A DNA stretch of 64,000 nt from Knoellia sp. S7-12 (GCF_040518285.1 NZ_CP155449.1:2976001-3040000); one strand, 5' to 3'; counted from the stretch's first letter, positions 47,224 through 55,809 are shown. Notes: generated by a model from the letters alone, not told the origin. Translations and numbers: made by a program.

Positions 47224-48373
47224 CGTCTCTCGACCTCACCACGAGGTCGGAGAGGAGGGCGAGCGAGGCGATCATCATGCCGCTCACGATGAGCAGCACC
47301 GTCGATGCCGGGAAGTAGAAGGGGTGACGCACCATGTCGACGACACCCTTGATGAAGCCGATGACGATCATCCACAGCGCCGGGGGCATGAGCACCTTGA
47401 GCGGATCGAAGTACATGACCATGCGCAGCACCTGGAGGATGTAGCGGTAGGCGTCGTTGACGAAGTGGAACTTGCTCACGCCGGCGCGCTTGGCATAGGA
47501 CGTCTCGATGTACTTGATGTCGTGCTGGTTGCTCAGGAACGCGATGGTGATCGTCGTGACGCACGAGAACCCGGCGGGCAGCAGCCGCAGATAGGGCAGC
47601 GACACCTCACGACGGAACGCGCGCAGGCCCGAGTTGAGGTCGGGGATCTTGGTCTTGGTGAGCCACTGCGCGACCTTGCGGATGAACCACTTCGCTGGGA
47701 CACGCGCCCACTTGTGGGTGCCCTCCTCGGTGGTGCGCGCGCCGACGACCTGGTCATAGCTCACGTCATCACGCAGGATCCGCACGAGCTCGGGGATCCG
47801 CTCGTTCTCATAGGTCATGTCGGCGTCGGTCCACACGACGATCTCGCCGTGCGCCTGCTGGGTGCCGATGCGACGGGCCGTGCCCGAGCCGCCGTTGCGA
47901 CGGAACGGCATGATCCGCAGGTTCGCGAAGTCGCGCGCCGCCTGCTCGAGCACCTCGAGCGTGTTGTCGGTGGACGCGTCGTCGATGCACAGCAGCTCAT
48001 AGGTGAACTCGCTCGAGTTCATCGCCGCCGTGATGCGGTCGATCTCCTTGAGGACGTGCGCGCCCTCGTTGTAGCAGGGCAGCACGATCGTGACGTAGGG
48101 CCGCGGAGTGCCGTCCTCGAGCAGCGCGGAGCGAGTCTCGGGTTCGACAGGCGTGGCGTCTGCCGGCCCACGTGGAGCGTGGGACCCGCGCTCGCCCCCT
48201 GCGCCCGTCTCACCGAGGGCCGCAGGGTCGTCGCTGCTGCCCGCGAGCTCACCCGAGCGCACCGTGATGCGCTCGGTGGGGGGCGCATCCGACGTGGCGG
48301 AGGGCGCAACGGGAGGGGCGGTGGGCGCGGGTGCCGTGGTCGCGATGACCTCGGTCTCAGGATGCTCGTTCAT
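47216..48373 (-). CDS. GT2 polyprenyl-phosphate sugar transferase, DPM1/GtrB-like
   Basis: 385 residues. Residues 1-95 are disordered (Ala/Pro/Thr-rich). Residues 98-310 are a GT-A family 2 domain: VTIVLPCYNEGAHVLKEI, ELLCIDDASTDNTLEVL, GSGTARRIGTQQAHGEIVVWTDADMTYEN (the D-x-D metal site is DAD) and GLRAFRREV. Two membrane spans follow (about 325-345 and 355-380), as in GtrB/DPMS type II-III enzymes. It probably makes polyprenyl-phosphate-linked mannose or glucose. It is the first gene of the operon ending with the methyltransferase and maybe AlkA. No promoter is obvious; the upstream 70 bp carry the left inverted repeat. Confidence 0.88.
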   Translation of the reverse strand: MNEHPETEVIATTAPAPTAPPVAPSATSDAPPTERITVRSGELAGSSDDPAALGETGAGGERGSHAPRGPADATPVEPETRSALLEDGTPRPYVTIVLPCYNEGAHVLKEIDRITAAMNSSEFTYELLCIDDASTDNTLEVLEQAARDFANLRIMPFRRNGGSGTARRIGTQQAHGEIVVWTDADMTYENERIPELVRILRDDVSYDQVVGARTTEEGTHKWARVPAKWFIRKVAQWLTKTKIPDLNSGLRAFRREVSLPYLRLLPAGFSCVTTITIAFLSNQHDIKYIETSYAKRAGVSKFHFVNDAYRYILQVLRMVMYFDPLKVLMPPALWMIVIGFIKGVVDMVRHPFYFPASTVLLIVSGMMIASLALLSDLVVRSRDGV

Positions 48374-48446
48374 CGCCTCCGAGACTACCCGGCGGTGACC
48401 TTCTCACCGGCAGCCCGCCGACCGGAACGAAGAACGCATGGCTGAC

Positions 48447-48498
48447 GTCCCGAACTCGCCAATTCCTCCCCTCCGGGACACAGACGCCGGTATGCCGT
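48447..48498. repeat. Left arm of ~52-bp inverted repeat around the TRIC gene
   Basis: Runs from GTCCCGAACTCGCC through TCCGGGACAC to GCCGGTATGCCGT. Its reverse complement occurs at 49170-49222 with only one short mismatched patch (CACAGACG versus CACGACACG). It ends 20 bp before the TRIC start codon. Confidence 0.9.
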
Positions 48499-48506
48499 GC
48501 GCCGAC

Positions 48507-48512
48507 TAGCCT
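48507..48512 (+). promoter_or_regulatory. -10 box TAGCCT of a leaderless promoter
   Basis: TAGCCT lies 6 nt upstream of GTG 48519. There is no ribosome-binding site. Confidence 0.5.
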
Positions 48513-48518
48513 GCTCGC

Positions 48519-49154
48519 GTGAACGTCCTCGCGATCCCCCTCTGGCTCGACGCAGTCGCCGTCGGCTTCGGGGGGCTGGCCGGTGCGTTGGCTGCCCGCC
48601 GCCGGGACTTCGACATCGTCGGCGTCCTGTTCCTTGCAGTGATCGGCGGGCTCGGCGGTGCGCTGCTCCGAGACCTCCTCCTCCAGGTGCCGGTGAGAGC
48701 CCTCACCTCGCCGTGGCTGCTGCCGTCGGCCTTCGTCGGTGGACTGCTGGTCGCGCCGTTGCTCGCCCTCGTCGGACCGCTCCGCTTCCGACGAGACGTC
48801 GCTTTCACGCTGCTCGACGCCCTTTCCCTGGCGATGTACTCAGTCCTCGGGACCGATCGAGCCATGACCGTGGGGCTGCCACCGACATCCTGCGTCTTCG
48901 TCGGTGCCGTCGCGGGCGTCGGTGGTGCCCTCATCCGTGACGTTCTCATCAACGAGACCCCGGAGCACTTCAAGCCGGGCTCGTTCTACGTTCTCGCCGC
49001 GATACCGGGCTGCATCAGCTACTTCCTCCTGCGCACCCTGGAACTCCCCGTCCTCGTCTCGGCACTCGTGTCGATCGGAGTCGTCATCGCCGTGCGCATG
49101 TCCTCGTGGTCCCTGGACTGGCAGACCGGACGCCGCCGACGAGCCGAGCATTGA
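48519..49154 (+). CDS. TRIC-family (UPF0126/YicG) cation channel protein
   Basis: 211-residue membrane protein of the trimeric intracellular cation channel family (formerly UPF0126, YicG-like). It has two internally similar halves with seven hydrophobic spans. Each half carries the glycine-rich hinge: AVIGGLGGALLRDLLL and GAVAGVGGALIRDVLI. Bacterial TRIC proteins conduct K+ and Na+; the role in the cell is unclear. Start GTG with TAGCCT 6 nt before it. The gene stands alone between two ~52-bp inverted repeats (48447-48498, 49170-49222), so it looks like a unit inserted or maintained as a cassette. Confidence 0.92.
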   Translation: MNVLAIPLWLDAVAVGFGGLAGALAARRRDFDIVGVLFLAVIGGLGGALLRDLLLQVPVRALTSPWLLPSAFVGGLLVAPLLALVGPLRFRRDVAFTLLDALSLAMYSVLGTDRAMTVGLPPTSCVFVGAVAGVGGALIRDVLINETPEHFKPGSFYVLAAIPGCISYFLLRTLELPVLVSALVSIGVVIAVRMSSWSLDWQTGRRRRAEH

Positions 49155-49169
49155 CGCCGAAGCAAGCGG

Positions 49170-49222
49170 ACGGCATACCGGCGTGTCGTGTCCCGGAGGG
49201 GAGGAATTGGCGAGTTCGGGAC
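49170..49222. repeat. Right arm of the inverted repeat around the TRIC gene
   Basis: From ACGGCATACCGGCGTG through GTGTCCCGGAGGGG to CGAGTTCGGGAC. It starts 15 bp after the TRIC stop and ends 36 bp before the stop of the converging RimK-like gene. The internal GTGTCCCGGAGGGG may also act as part of a terminator. Confidence 0.9.
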
Positions 49223-49258
49223 GGGGGACCGGGGTGGGGGTGTGGGGCGAAGGAGGGG

Positions 49259-50449
49259 TCAGGCTTCGTGAATGGGTGCCTTGGGGAGCTTGCGGACCTT
49301 GGCCCGGCGTCGGCGCCTCTCGGGGATCATCGACCGCATCTCCTCGAGCTTGCCGAAGCAGAGCAGCCGGTCCTCGGGTTCGAGCGTCGTGCGCCGGCGC
49401 GGGTTGGGGATGACCGTCGTGCCGCGATGCAGGGTGAGCACCGTGATGTCGCGATCCTCCAGACCCGACTCCGCGATGGTCTTGCCGACCAGGTCCGCGC
49501 CACCGTGGACAACGAGCTCGGCGACGCCGTATCCCGTTGAGACAGTGAGTCGCTGGCGCACGTCGATCTCGGGGAAGGCGACCTGGTTGCCGATGTAGTC
49601 GATGATCGCGCCGGCGACGTCGAGCTTGGTCGCCGCCTCGATGCCCTCGAGCCCCGGCGAGGAGTTGACCTCCATGACGAGCGGCCCGTCGGCACCCTCG
49701 AGCATGTCGACGCCCGCGACACGCAGCCCCATGATCTGGGCCGAGCGCACTGCCGCCTCTTCAAATGCCGGCTCCAGCGTGACCGGAGCCACCGAACCGC
49801 CGCGGTGGACGTTGGATCGGAACTCATCGCCCTGGGCTGTCCGACGCATCGCCGCGACGACCCGGTCGCCGACGACGAGCGCACGGATGTCGCGACCCTT
49901 GCTCTCCTTGACGAAGCTCTGGATGAGGACGTTCTGGCTCGTGCTGTGGAGGGTCTCGATGATCGCCTCGGCAACCTTGGTGTCGGGCGCGAGGATGACG
50001 CCAATGCCCTGGGTGCCCTCGAGCAACTTGATGACCACCGGCGCACCACCGACGCGTTCGATGGCCGGCAGCACATCAGCCCGGTTGCGCACGAAGGTCG
50101 TGGCCGGCATACCGATCTGGTGACGCGACAGGATCTGGGTCGCACGCAGCTTGTCGCGCGAGTTCGAGATCCCGTTGGCGGTGTTGGGTGTGTAGACATC
50201 CATCTGCTCGAACTGCCGCACGACGGCCGTGCCGAAGTAGGTCACCGAAGCCCCGACTCGCGGCAGGATCGCGTCATAGTCCGACAGCGTTCGTCCGCGG
50301 AACTGCAGGTCTGGCTCTGGCCCCGAGAGGTCGATGGCGAAGCGCAGGGTGTTGAGCACCTTGACGTCGTGACCTCGATCGAGGGCGGCGGTGCGCAGTC
50401 GCTGGGTCGAATAAGCCTTGGGCGCGCGCGAGAGGATTGCTAGCTTCAT
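49259..50449 (-). CDS. RimK-type ATP-grasp ligase fused to TrkA-C (RCK_C) domain
   Basis: 396 residues. Residues 1-295 are a RimK-family alpha-L-glutamate ligase: MKLAILSRAP, DAILPRVGASVTYFG, APVVIKLLEGTQGIGVIL (ATP-grasp loop), SKGRDIRALVVGDRVVAAMRR and VMEVNSSPGLEGIE (metal binding). Residues 303-372 match a TrkA-C/RCK_C domain (VAELVVHGGADLVGKTIAESGLEDRDITVLTLHRG, TTLEPEDRLLCFG). That domain binds nucleotides or ions in K+ channels and here may sense a ligand. It ends in a basic tail. ATG 50449 was chosen; the frame opens 133 codons earlier with no support. Divergent from a RimB-like gene, 25 bp between starts. Confidence 0.9.
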   Translation of the reverse strand: MKLAILSRAPKAYSTQRLRTAALDRGHDVKVLNTLRFAIDLSGPEPDLQFRGRTLSDYDAILPRVGASVTYFGTAVVRQFEQMDVYTPNTANGISNSRDKLRATQILSRHQIGMPATTFVRNRADVLPAIERVGGAPVVIKLLEGTQGIGVILAPDTKVAEAIIETLHSTSQNVLIQSFVKESKGRDIRALVVGDRVVAAMRRTAQGDEFRSNVHRGGSVAPVTLEPAFEEAAVRSAQIMGLRVAGVDMLEGADGPLVMEVNSSPGLEGIEAATKLDVAGAIIDYIGNQVAFPEIDVRQRLTVSTGYGVAELVVHGGADLVGKTIAESGLEDRDITVLTLHRGTTVIPNPRRRTTLEPEDRLLCFGKLEEMRSMIPERRRRRAKVRKLPKAPIHEA

Positions 50450-50474
50450 GTGGGGTACCTGCAAAGATGGTCGG

Positions 50475-50951
50475 ATGTCCGGCGCACCCCATCCAACCAT
50501 CCGTGTCGGTTGGCGTGAATGGGTGCGTATGCCGTCCGCCGACCTTGCGTGGATCAAGGCCAAGATCGACACGGGGGCACGGTCCTCGGCAGTCCACGCC
50601 TTCGACCTCGAGCGCTTCGAACGCGAGGGCGAGCCGTGGGTGCGCTTCTCGATCCACCCCTGGCAGGGCAGCAACGAGGACGCGGTCACCCTCGAACGAC
50701 CCGTCGTCGACGAGCGGGTCGTGCGCTCGTCGTCGGGCCATTCCGAGGAGCGCCTCGTCGTCGAGCTCGAGATCGTTCTCGCCCGGCGCCGCCGGATCAC
50801 CGAGGTGACGTTGAGCAATCGCGACGAGATGGGTTTTCGGATGCTCATTGGTCGAGAGACCCTGCTCCACGGCTACGTCGTCGACCCCGCTGTCTCCTAT
50901 CTCGGCCCGCGCCCCAAGCTGCACCTGCGACGCCGCAACCGGGGGCGCTGA
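50475..50951 (+). CDS. RimB-like ATP-dependent zinc protease / aspartyl-protease-fold protein
   Basis: 158-residue protein of the family that pairs with RimK (DUF785, often labelled ATP-dependent zinc protease). The active-site motif DTGARSS is at 32-38 (Asp32), as in retropepsin-like folds, followed by RMLIGRETLLHGYVVDP. In Pseudomonas RimB works with RimK in ribosomal protein S6 modification. ATG 50475 is followed by the family start. It overlaps the next gene by 1 nt (TGATG). AAAGAT 6 nt upstream could serve a leaderless start. Confidence 0.85.
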   Translation: MSGAPHPTIRVGWREWVRMPSADLAWIKAKIDTGARSSAVHAFDLERFEREGEPWVRFSIHPWQGSNEDAVTLERPVVDERVVRSSSGHSEERLVVELEIVLARRRRITEVTLSNRDEMGFRMLIGRETLLHGYVVDPAVSYLGPRPKLHLRRRNRGR

Positions 50952-52126
50952 TGAGCTCCGAGGCCCAGGACGCACCGGCCCCCAAGCGGATTCGCACCGC
51001 TGCGCCGGCTCGCAAGACCAAACCCACTCGCTCGTCGTTCGCCATCGGCGCCGTCAAGGTGCGCCCGGGCCACACTCGCGAGATCGGGCTGCCCATCACC
51101 AAGCTCGTCACCGGCTCCGAGGTCAGCCTCCCGGTGCGGGTCGTCCACGGCCGCCACGACGGCCCGGTGGTGTGGATCAACGCCGCGATCCACGGTGACG
51201 AGGTGGTCGGGGTCGAGGTCATCCGTCGCGTGCTGGAGACCCTGTCCCCCAGGACTTTTCGCGGCACGCTCCTCGCCGTCCCGATCGTCAACGTCCACGG
51301 GTTCATGGCGGGCGACCGCTATCTGCCGGACCGGCGCGACCTCAACCGCTCGTTCCCGGGGTCACCGCGCGGCTCCCTCGCCGGCCGCATCGCGCACCTG
51401 ATGATGCGCGAAGTCGTCGACAAGTGCGAGGTCGGCATCGACCTCCACACCGGCTCGGACCGGCGCACCAACCTCCCCCAGATTCGCGCCGACCTCGAGC
51501 ACCCGCGCACCCGCGCGCTCGCCGAGGCCTTCGGCGCACCGGTCATGCTGCATGCCAAGCTGCGTGACGGCTCGCTGCGTGCCGCAGCCCGCGAGTCCGG
51601 CGCCACGGTGCTCCTCTTCGAGGGGGGCGAGGCGATGCGCTTCGACCAGTGGGCGATCGAGGCCGGCGTCGCCGGTGTCCTCCGTGTCCTCGCCGCACTC
51701 GACATGATCGACGCCACCGTCACCACGAGCGCTGCGGCCACCGCCACCGCCACCGCCACCGCCGCGGCAGGCAGCGGTGCTGGCGCCCTCGCTCTCCCCG
51801 CTCCACCGCCCGGTCTCGTCAGTCGCCGCAGCGGCTGGCTGCGTGCTCGGCGCACCGGAATCGTCCACCTCGACGCGACACTCGGTCAGCGGGTCGAGGT
51901 CGGCGACCGGCTCGGCGGCCTGAGCAACTCCTTCGGCAGGACCCTGCGGCTCGTGAAGGCCGACCGGGCCGGCGTCATCATCGGACGCACGACAGCGCCC
52001 CTGGTCAATCGCGGTGATGCGCTGGTCCACATCGCCGAGATCGAGGGTGCAGAGCCCCCGGGCACGCCCGACAGCCAGGCCGCCACCGATGGCTTCGACG
52101 CACTCGACGAGATCCAGGTGCTCTGA
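50951..52126 (+). CDS. Succinylglutamate desuccinylase/aspartoacylase-type M14 deacylase
   Basis: 391-residue zinc carboxypeptidase-fold enzyme (AstE/AspA branch of M14). Zinc ligands His81 and Glu84 (HGDEVVGVEV) and His166 (DLHTGSD), the substrate Arg/Asn pair in DRRDLNRSFPG and the catalytic Glu224 in LLFEGGEA are present. The N-terminal 30 residues are basic. A short Ala-Thr repeat (TATATATATAAAG-type) at about 260-275 is coded by repeated GCCACC units; a beta-barrel tail follows (ARRTGIVHLDATLGQRVEVGDRLGGL). It is likely to hydrolyse an N-acyl or gamma-glutamyl amino acid. It co-occurs with rimK and rimB genes. Confidence 0.88.
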   Translation: MSSEAQDAPAPKRIRTAAPARKTKPTRSSFAIGAVKVRPGHTREIGLPITKLVTGSEVSLPVRVVHGRHDGPVVWINAAIHGDEVVGVEVIRRVLETLSPRTFRGTLLAVPIVNVHGFMAGDRYLPDRRDLNRSFPGSPRGSLAGRIAHLMMREVVDKCEVGIDLHTGSDRRTNLPQIRADLEHPRTRALAEAFGAPVMLHAKLRDGSLRAAARESGATVLLFEGGEAMRFDQWAIEAGVAGVLRVLAALDMIDATVTTSAAATATATATAAAGSGAGALALPAPPPGLVSRRSGWLRARRTGIVHLDATLGQRVEVGDRLGGLSNSFGRTLRLVKADRAGVIIGRTTAPLVNRGDALVHIAEIEGAEPPGTPDSQAATDGFDALDEIQVL

Positions 52127-52127
52127 C

Positions 52128-52886
52128 ATGGCGCAGAAGGTTCGCTTCCCCAGCTCCTCCGGTGAGCTCCTCGCCGGGCTCATCGACCTGCCGGAAGGAA
52201 AGCTGCGCGGGTGGGGCGTGTTCTCCCACGGATTCACCCTAGGCAAGGACTGCCCGGCAGCCGCTCGGATCTGCAAGCAGCTCGCCGCCGAGGGCATCGG
52301 CATGCTCCGGTTCGACAACCTCGGGCTCGGCGACTCCGAGGGCGAGTGGGGCAACGGGTCCTTCTCTCACAAGGTGGCCGACACGGTGGAGGCAGCGCGA
52401 TTCATGGCCGCACACGGACGTCAGATCGAGCTGCTCGTCGGACACTCGTTCGGCGGCGCTGCCGTGCTTGCCGCCGCGGCCGACATCCCGGAGGCGCGTG
52501 CGGTCGCGACTGTGGGCGCACCCTTCGACCCCTCGCATGTCGAGCATCAGTACGACGCGGTCGTCGAGCGGGTCATCGCCGAGGGTGAGGCCGTGGCGAC
52601 GTTCGGCAACAAGGCGCTCATCCTGCGCCGTGAGTTCGTCGAGGACGTGCGACGTGCCGATCTACGCGCGTGCATCACCACCTTGAAGCGACCACTGCTC
52701 GTCCTGCACTCACCAACCGACAACACCGTCGGGATCGCCAACGCGAGCGACATCTTCAAGACCGCCCGCCACCCTCGCAACTTCATCTCGCTCGAGGGTT
52801 CGGACCACCTGCTCACCGCCCCCGGCCAGGCCAAGCGCGCCGCCCGCATCATCAGCGCCTGGGCCGACCAGTACCTCGTGAACTGA
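52128..52886 (+). CDS. Alpha/beta hydrolase
   Basis: 252-residue alpha/beta-hydrolase. Nucleophile Ser107 in GHSFGG, oxyanion region VFSHGF, acid near residue 201 (HSPTDNTVGI) and His near 233 (EGSDHLLTAPG) form the triad. It is of the BAAT/OsmC-associated esterase kind. The start is 1 nt after the M14 stop, so it is translated from the same mRNA. No signal peptide is present. The substrate could be the ester or thioester of the partner pathway; this is inferred only. Confidence 0.88.
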   Translation: MAQKVRFPSSSGELLAGLIDLPEGKLRGWGVFSHGFTLGKDCPAAARICKQLAAEGIGMLRFDNLGLGDSEGEWGNGSFSHKVADTVEAARFMAAHGRQIELLVGHSFGGAAVLAAAADIPEARAVATVGAPFDPSHVEHQYDAVVERVIAEGEAVATFGNKALILRREFVEDVRRADLRACITTLKRPLLVLHSPTDNTVGIANASDIFKTARHPRNFISLEGSDHLLTAPGQAKRAARIISAWADQYLVN

Positions 52887-52934
52887 GCGGCACCGACTGA
52901 CCCGCTGTGTCCGGCGTCACGTGGCTGTGGAAGC

Positions 52935-53732
52935 GTGGAGCCCGTGGACACTGGAGCAGTACTTGACCTCATGAAGCAGGTGGCCGCCGAGGTCATCACC
53001 CCTCGATTCCGATCGCTCGCCGACGGTGAGGTGATCGAGAAGAACCCCGGTGACCTCGTCACCATCGCCGACCGCGAAGCCGAGGTGCTCATCACCCAGG
53101 CACTCAACGCGGCATACCCCAATGCTGTTGTCCTGGGCGAGGAGGCGCACGCCGCCGACGGGAGCATCCTCGAGCGCTACACCGCGGCCGAGCACGCCTT
53201 CACCGTCGACCCGGTCGATGGCACCAAGAACTTCGTCCACGGCAACCCCGACCACGCCGTGATGATCGCCGAGACCGTTGCGGGCCAGACCGTGCGCGGC
53301 TGGATCTGGCAGCCCGAGCACCAGATGGCCTGGGTCGCCGAGCGTGGCGCCGGTGTCGAGCGCAACGGCGAGCGCATCGCCCGCCCGCCCGTGGGACCCG
53401 ACGATGCCCCCCGGGGCGCCACTTCGATTTGGTCGCTGCGCGGTCATGAACTCGCCGATCTGCCTGCGCTGCAGCCCTCGTGGGTCTGCTGCGGTGTCGA
53501 CTACCCCAACCTCATCGAGGGCAAGGTCGACTACATCCTCTACAGCCGCTCCAACGCCTGGGACCACGCGCCGGGTTCGCTCATGGTCACCGAGGCCGGT
53601 GGCCACGTCGGGCACCTCGACGGTGTCGAATACGGCCCGCGCTCGACCCTGCCGGGTCTCATTGTCGCGTCGGACAGGACGACGTATACCGCCGTCGCCC
53701 GCCGTATGCCGGCCGACCTCACCCCCCGCTGA
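52935..53732 (+). CDS. Inositol-monophosphatase-family phosphatase
   Basis: 265-residue Mg2+-dependent phosphatase of the IMPase/FBPase superfamily. Metal ligands are seen in VLGEEAH (first Glu), DPVDGTKNFVHGNPD and NAWDHAPGSLMVTEAGG. Possible substrates are inositol-1-phosphate, histidinol-phosphate or 3'-phosphoadenosine-phosphate; the family pattern alone does not decide. GTG 52935, 48 bp after the hydrolase; a GTG three codons later is an alternative. Its 3' end overlaps the converging membrane-protein gene by 14 bp. Confidence 0.9.
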   Translation: MEPVDTGAVLDLMKQVAAEVITPRFRSLADGEVIEKNPGDLVTIADREAEVLITQALNAAYPNAVVLGEEAHAADGSILERYTAAEHAFTVDPVDGTKNFVHGNPDHAVMIAETVAGQTVRGWIWQPEHQMAWVAERGAGVERNGERIARPPVGPDDAPRGATSIWSLRGHELADLPALQPSWVCCGVDYPNLIEGKVDYILYSRSNAWDHAPGSLMVTEAGGHVGHLDGVEYGPRSTLPGLIVASDRTTYTAVARRMPADLTPR

Positions 53733-55809
53733 CTCCGGTCCACACCTCGAGCGACAGCGGCACGAGCCCGTCCGGGCGCTGCTCCAGGAGCCGGTCGTCC
53801 TCGGCCACGAACGCCTCACTGACCTGACGAATGTCGCTGGCGCCCAGCGCATCCAGCTCCTTGGTCCCGTCAGCGGCCAGCAGCACGAGGCGTCCACCCT
53901 TCGCCGTGACGGCCTCGTCGATCGTCGCGATGGTCGAGGCGAGACGCGAGGTGTCCTGGCGCAGGGTCTGCGTGGTCGACAGGGCCGGATGGCCGCACTG
54001 GCCGCGCACGACCTGCGGCCACTCGTTCGCGGCGCGCGAGTCCACCGCGAGGACGACGTCACCCTGCGCGAGCGTGGCGCACACACCCTCCACGGCTGCC
54101 AGCTCCCCCAACTCGACCCGCTCGGAACGGTGGGGCCATGTCGCGAACACAGTCGGGATGATCGTCGCAGCGACGACGGCCACGCCCACGGCGACCGCAA
54201 CGGCCACAGGAGCACGGCGCGAGAGGTGGCGGACGGCATACGCCGCGGCAGCGACGCAGAGCACCATGACGAACGGCAGGACGATGACGAGCCGCCGTTC
54301 GGCCCACGGATGGTCGGGAGTGATGCCCGGGCGCCAGAGGGTCAGGACGGTGGACCCGGCGCCGACGAGCAACGGTCCGGTCCACGCCGGCAGCGACTCC
54401 CCGGCAGTCCAGCGGTTGGCGACCACGCGCAGGGACCAGGCGAGGGTGGCGAGCGCGATGACGAGTGCGGGGATGCCGACCCACCACGACAGCCACGCCA
54501 CGCTCTGTTCGGCATAGGTGCGGCCACCGTCGACGGTCAGCCCTTGACGCAACTGGAGCCCGGCGACGACGCGCGACCCCGAATCGTCTGGCGACTGGCG
54601 CACGGTCTGCCACAACGGCCGGCTCGCAAGGAAGAGGCCAAGGACGACGACAGCCACACCCAGGCCAGTGGGCAGCAGGTGCGAAACCGCCTGTGGCACA
54701 CCACCTCCACGTCGCTGCCACCACAGCATCCCGGCAGTCACCAGCCCCATGAGGACACCCAGGGCGACGAGCGGGACGAGGCTGGCGGCGATCGTGCCGA
54801 GATACTGGTTCGACAGCCACAGAGCTGCGAGGCCGGCGAGCAGCGTCGAGACCCCGGCCCCGAGCAAGGTGATCCGCGGCCACCGCTGCCCCTGCGCGAG
54901 GGCGAGTGCGGCCACCGGGATGAGGAGGATCGTCTCGCGCAGTCCGTCGATGCGGACGAATGCCGTCCCCCCGATGAGCACGCCAGCGAGCAGTGCAGCT
55001 CGACCGATCTCACCCTTGACCCCCTCCCGTGCGGCGATGACGAGAGCGAGTAGACCGCCGCCGAGGGTCACCATGGCCAGTGGTTCGGAATAGGTCGCGC
55101 GGGCCGTGTGCAGCACCGGGAAGAGCAGAGCCACACCGGCCGCGGCCAGGGGTGACCATCGCGGTGCACCGATACGGGCCGTCAGCAGGCCGAGACCGAG
55201 GATGCCCAGCGCGGACATGAGCGCCGGGAGGAGCAGCGCCCCGATCGGGCCGCCGAGCCACACTCCCATCGACCAGATCGCGCCCGGCCCGATGACGAAC
55301 TGCGGCTGGATCTCCGGGTCCGCGTTGCTGCCGACCTCATAGAAGGCGGGGCTCGACAGCGTGATGCCGTCGAGGGCAAGGACCTCCGGACCACCGACCG
55401 ATGCCACATCCACGGGCACCACCCGGCGGTTCGTCTCGGCCATGGACATCGCCGCCTGAAAGTAGCTCCCGGAGTCGCGCCGCGGCAGCACCTGCTCGGA
55501 ACGCGTTGTGGCAGTCCAGATTCCGGCACCGACGCTGACGACGACCAGGAGCGTTGCGGTCCAGACAGGCAACGACCGAGCGGGTATGCCGTGTGCCCAC
55601 CACCCGCACGCCACCGCGGCCCCAAGAGCCAAGGGCAGGACGAGCCAGGGGAACCAGACGCCGAGCCCGGCGAGGACCACGGCGAGCAAGGACATGACCA
55701 CGACCCACGTCGCGGCCCCGAGGACTATCGTCTGGAGCCACCGACCTCCAGCCAGCTCGAGCGGTGAGGAAGGCAGGTCCTCGTCAGCGGTCGGCAGCGA
55801 GCGGCTCAT
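53719..55809 (-). CDS. Large polytopic membrane protein, GT-C-like
   Basis: 696-residue protein with about a dozen hydrophobic spans. After the first spans an extracytoplasmic loop holds QVLPRRDSGSYFQAAMSMAET, whose Asp is typical of the first-loop acidic motif of GT-C transferases. The C-terminal 150 residues are soluble and extracytoplasmic (VEGVCATLAQGDVVLAVDSRAANEWPQVVRGQC, LRQDTSRLASTIATI). No named family is recognised. It resembles lipid-linked sugar-dependent mannosyltransferases in general plan. The ATG at 55809 is 68 bp upstream of the pirin stop on the same strand. Confidence 0.75.
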   Translation of the reverse strand: MSRSLPTADEDLPSSPLELAGGRWLQTIVLGAATWVVVMSLLAVVLAGLGVWFPWLVLPLALGAAVACGWWAHGIPARSLPVWTATLLVVVSVGAGIWTATTRSEQVLPRRDSGSYFQAAMSMAETNRRVVPVDVASVGGPEVLALDGITLSSPAFYEVGSNADPEIQPQFVIGPGAIWSMGVWLGGPIGALLLPALMSALGILGLGLLTARIGAPRWSPLAAAGVALLFPVLHTARATYSEPLAMVTLGGGLLALVIAAREGVKGEIGRAALLAGVLIGGTAFVRIDGLRETILLIPVAALALAQGQRWPRITLLGAGVSTLLAGLAALWLSNQYLGTIAASLVPLVALGVLMGLVTAGMLWWQRRGGGVPQAVSHLLPTGLGVAVVVLGLFLASRPLWQTVRQSPDDSGSRVVAGLQLRQGLTVDGGRTYAEQSVAWLSWWVGIPALVIALATLAWSLRVVANRWTAGESLPAWTGPLLVGAGSTVLTLWRPGITPDHPWAERRLVIVLPFVMVLCVAAAAYAVRHLSRRAPVAVAVAVGVAVVAATIIPTVFATWPHRSERVELGELAAVEGVCATLAQGDVVLAVDSRAANEWPQVVRGQCGHPALSTTQTLRQDTSRLASTIATIDEAVTAKGGRLVLLAADGTKELDALGASDIRQVSEAFVAEDDRLLEQRPDGLVPLSLEVWTGVSGG

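Noticed and set aside
53278..55053. 591-codon plus-strand frame over the IMPase end and the GT-C-like gene
   Set aside because: It is out of frame with the IMPase motifs and antisense to a protein with clear membrane spans.
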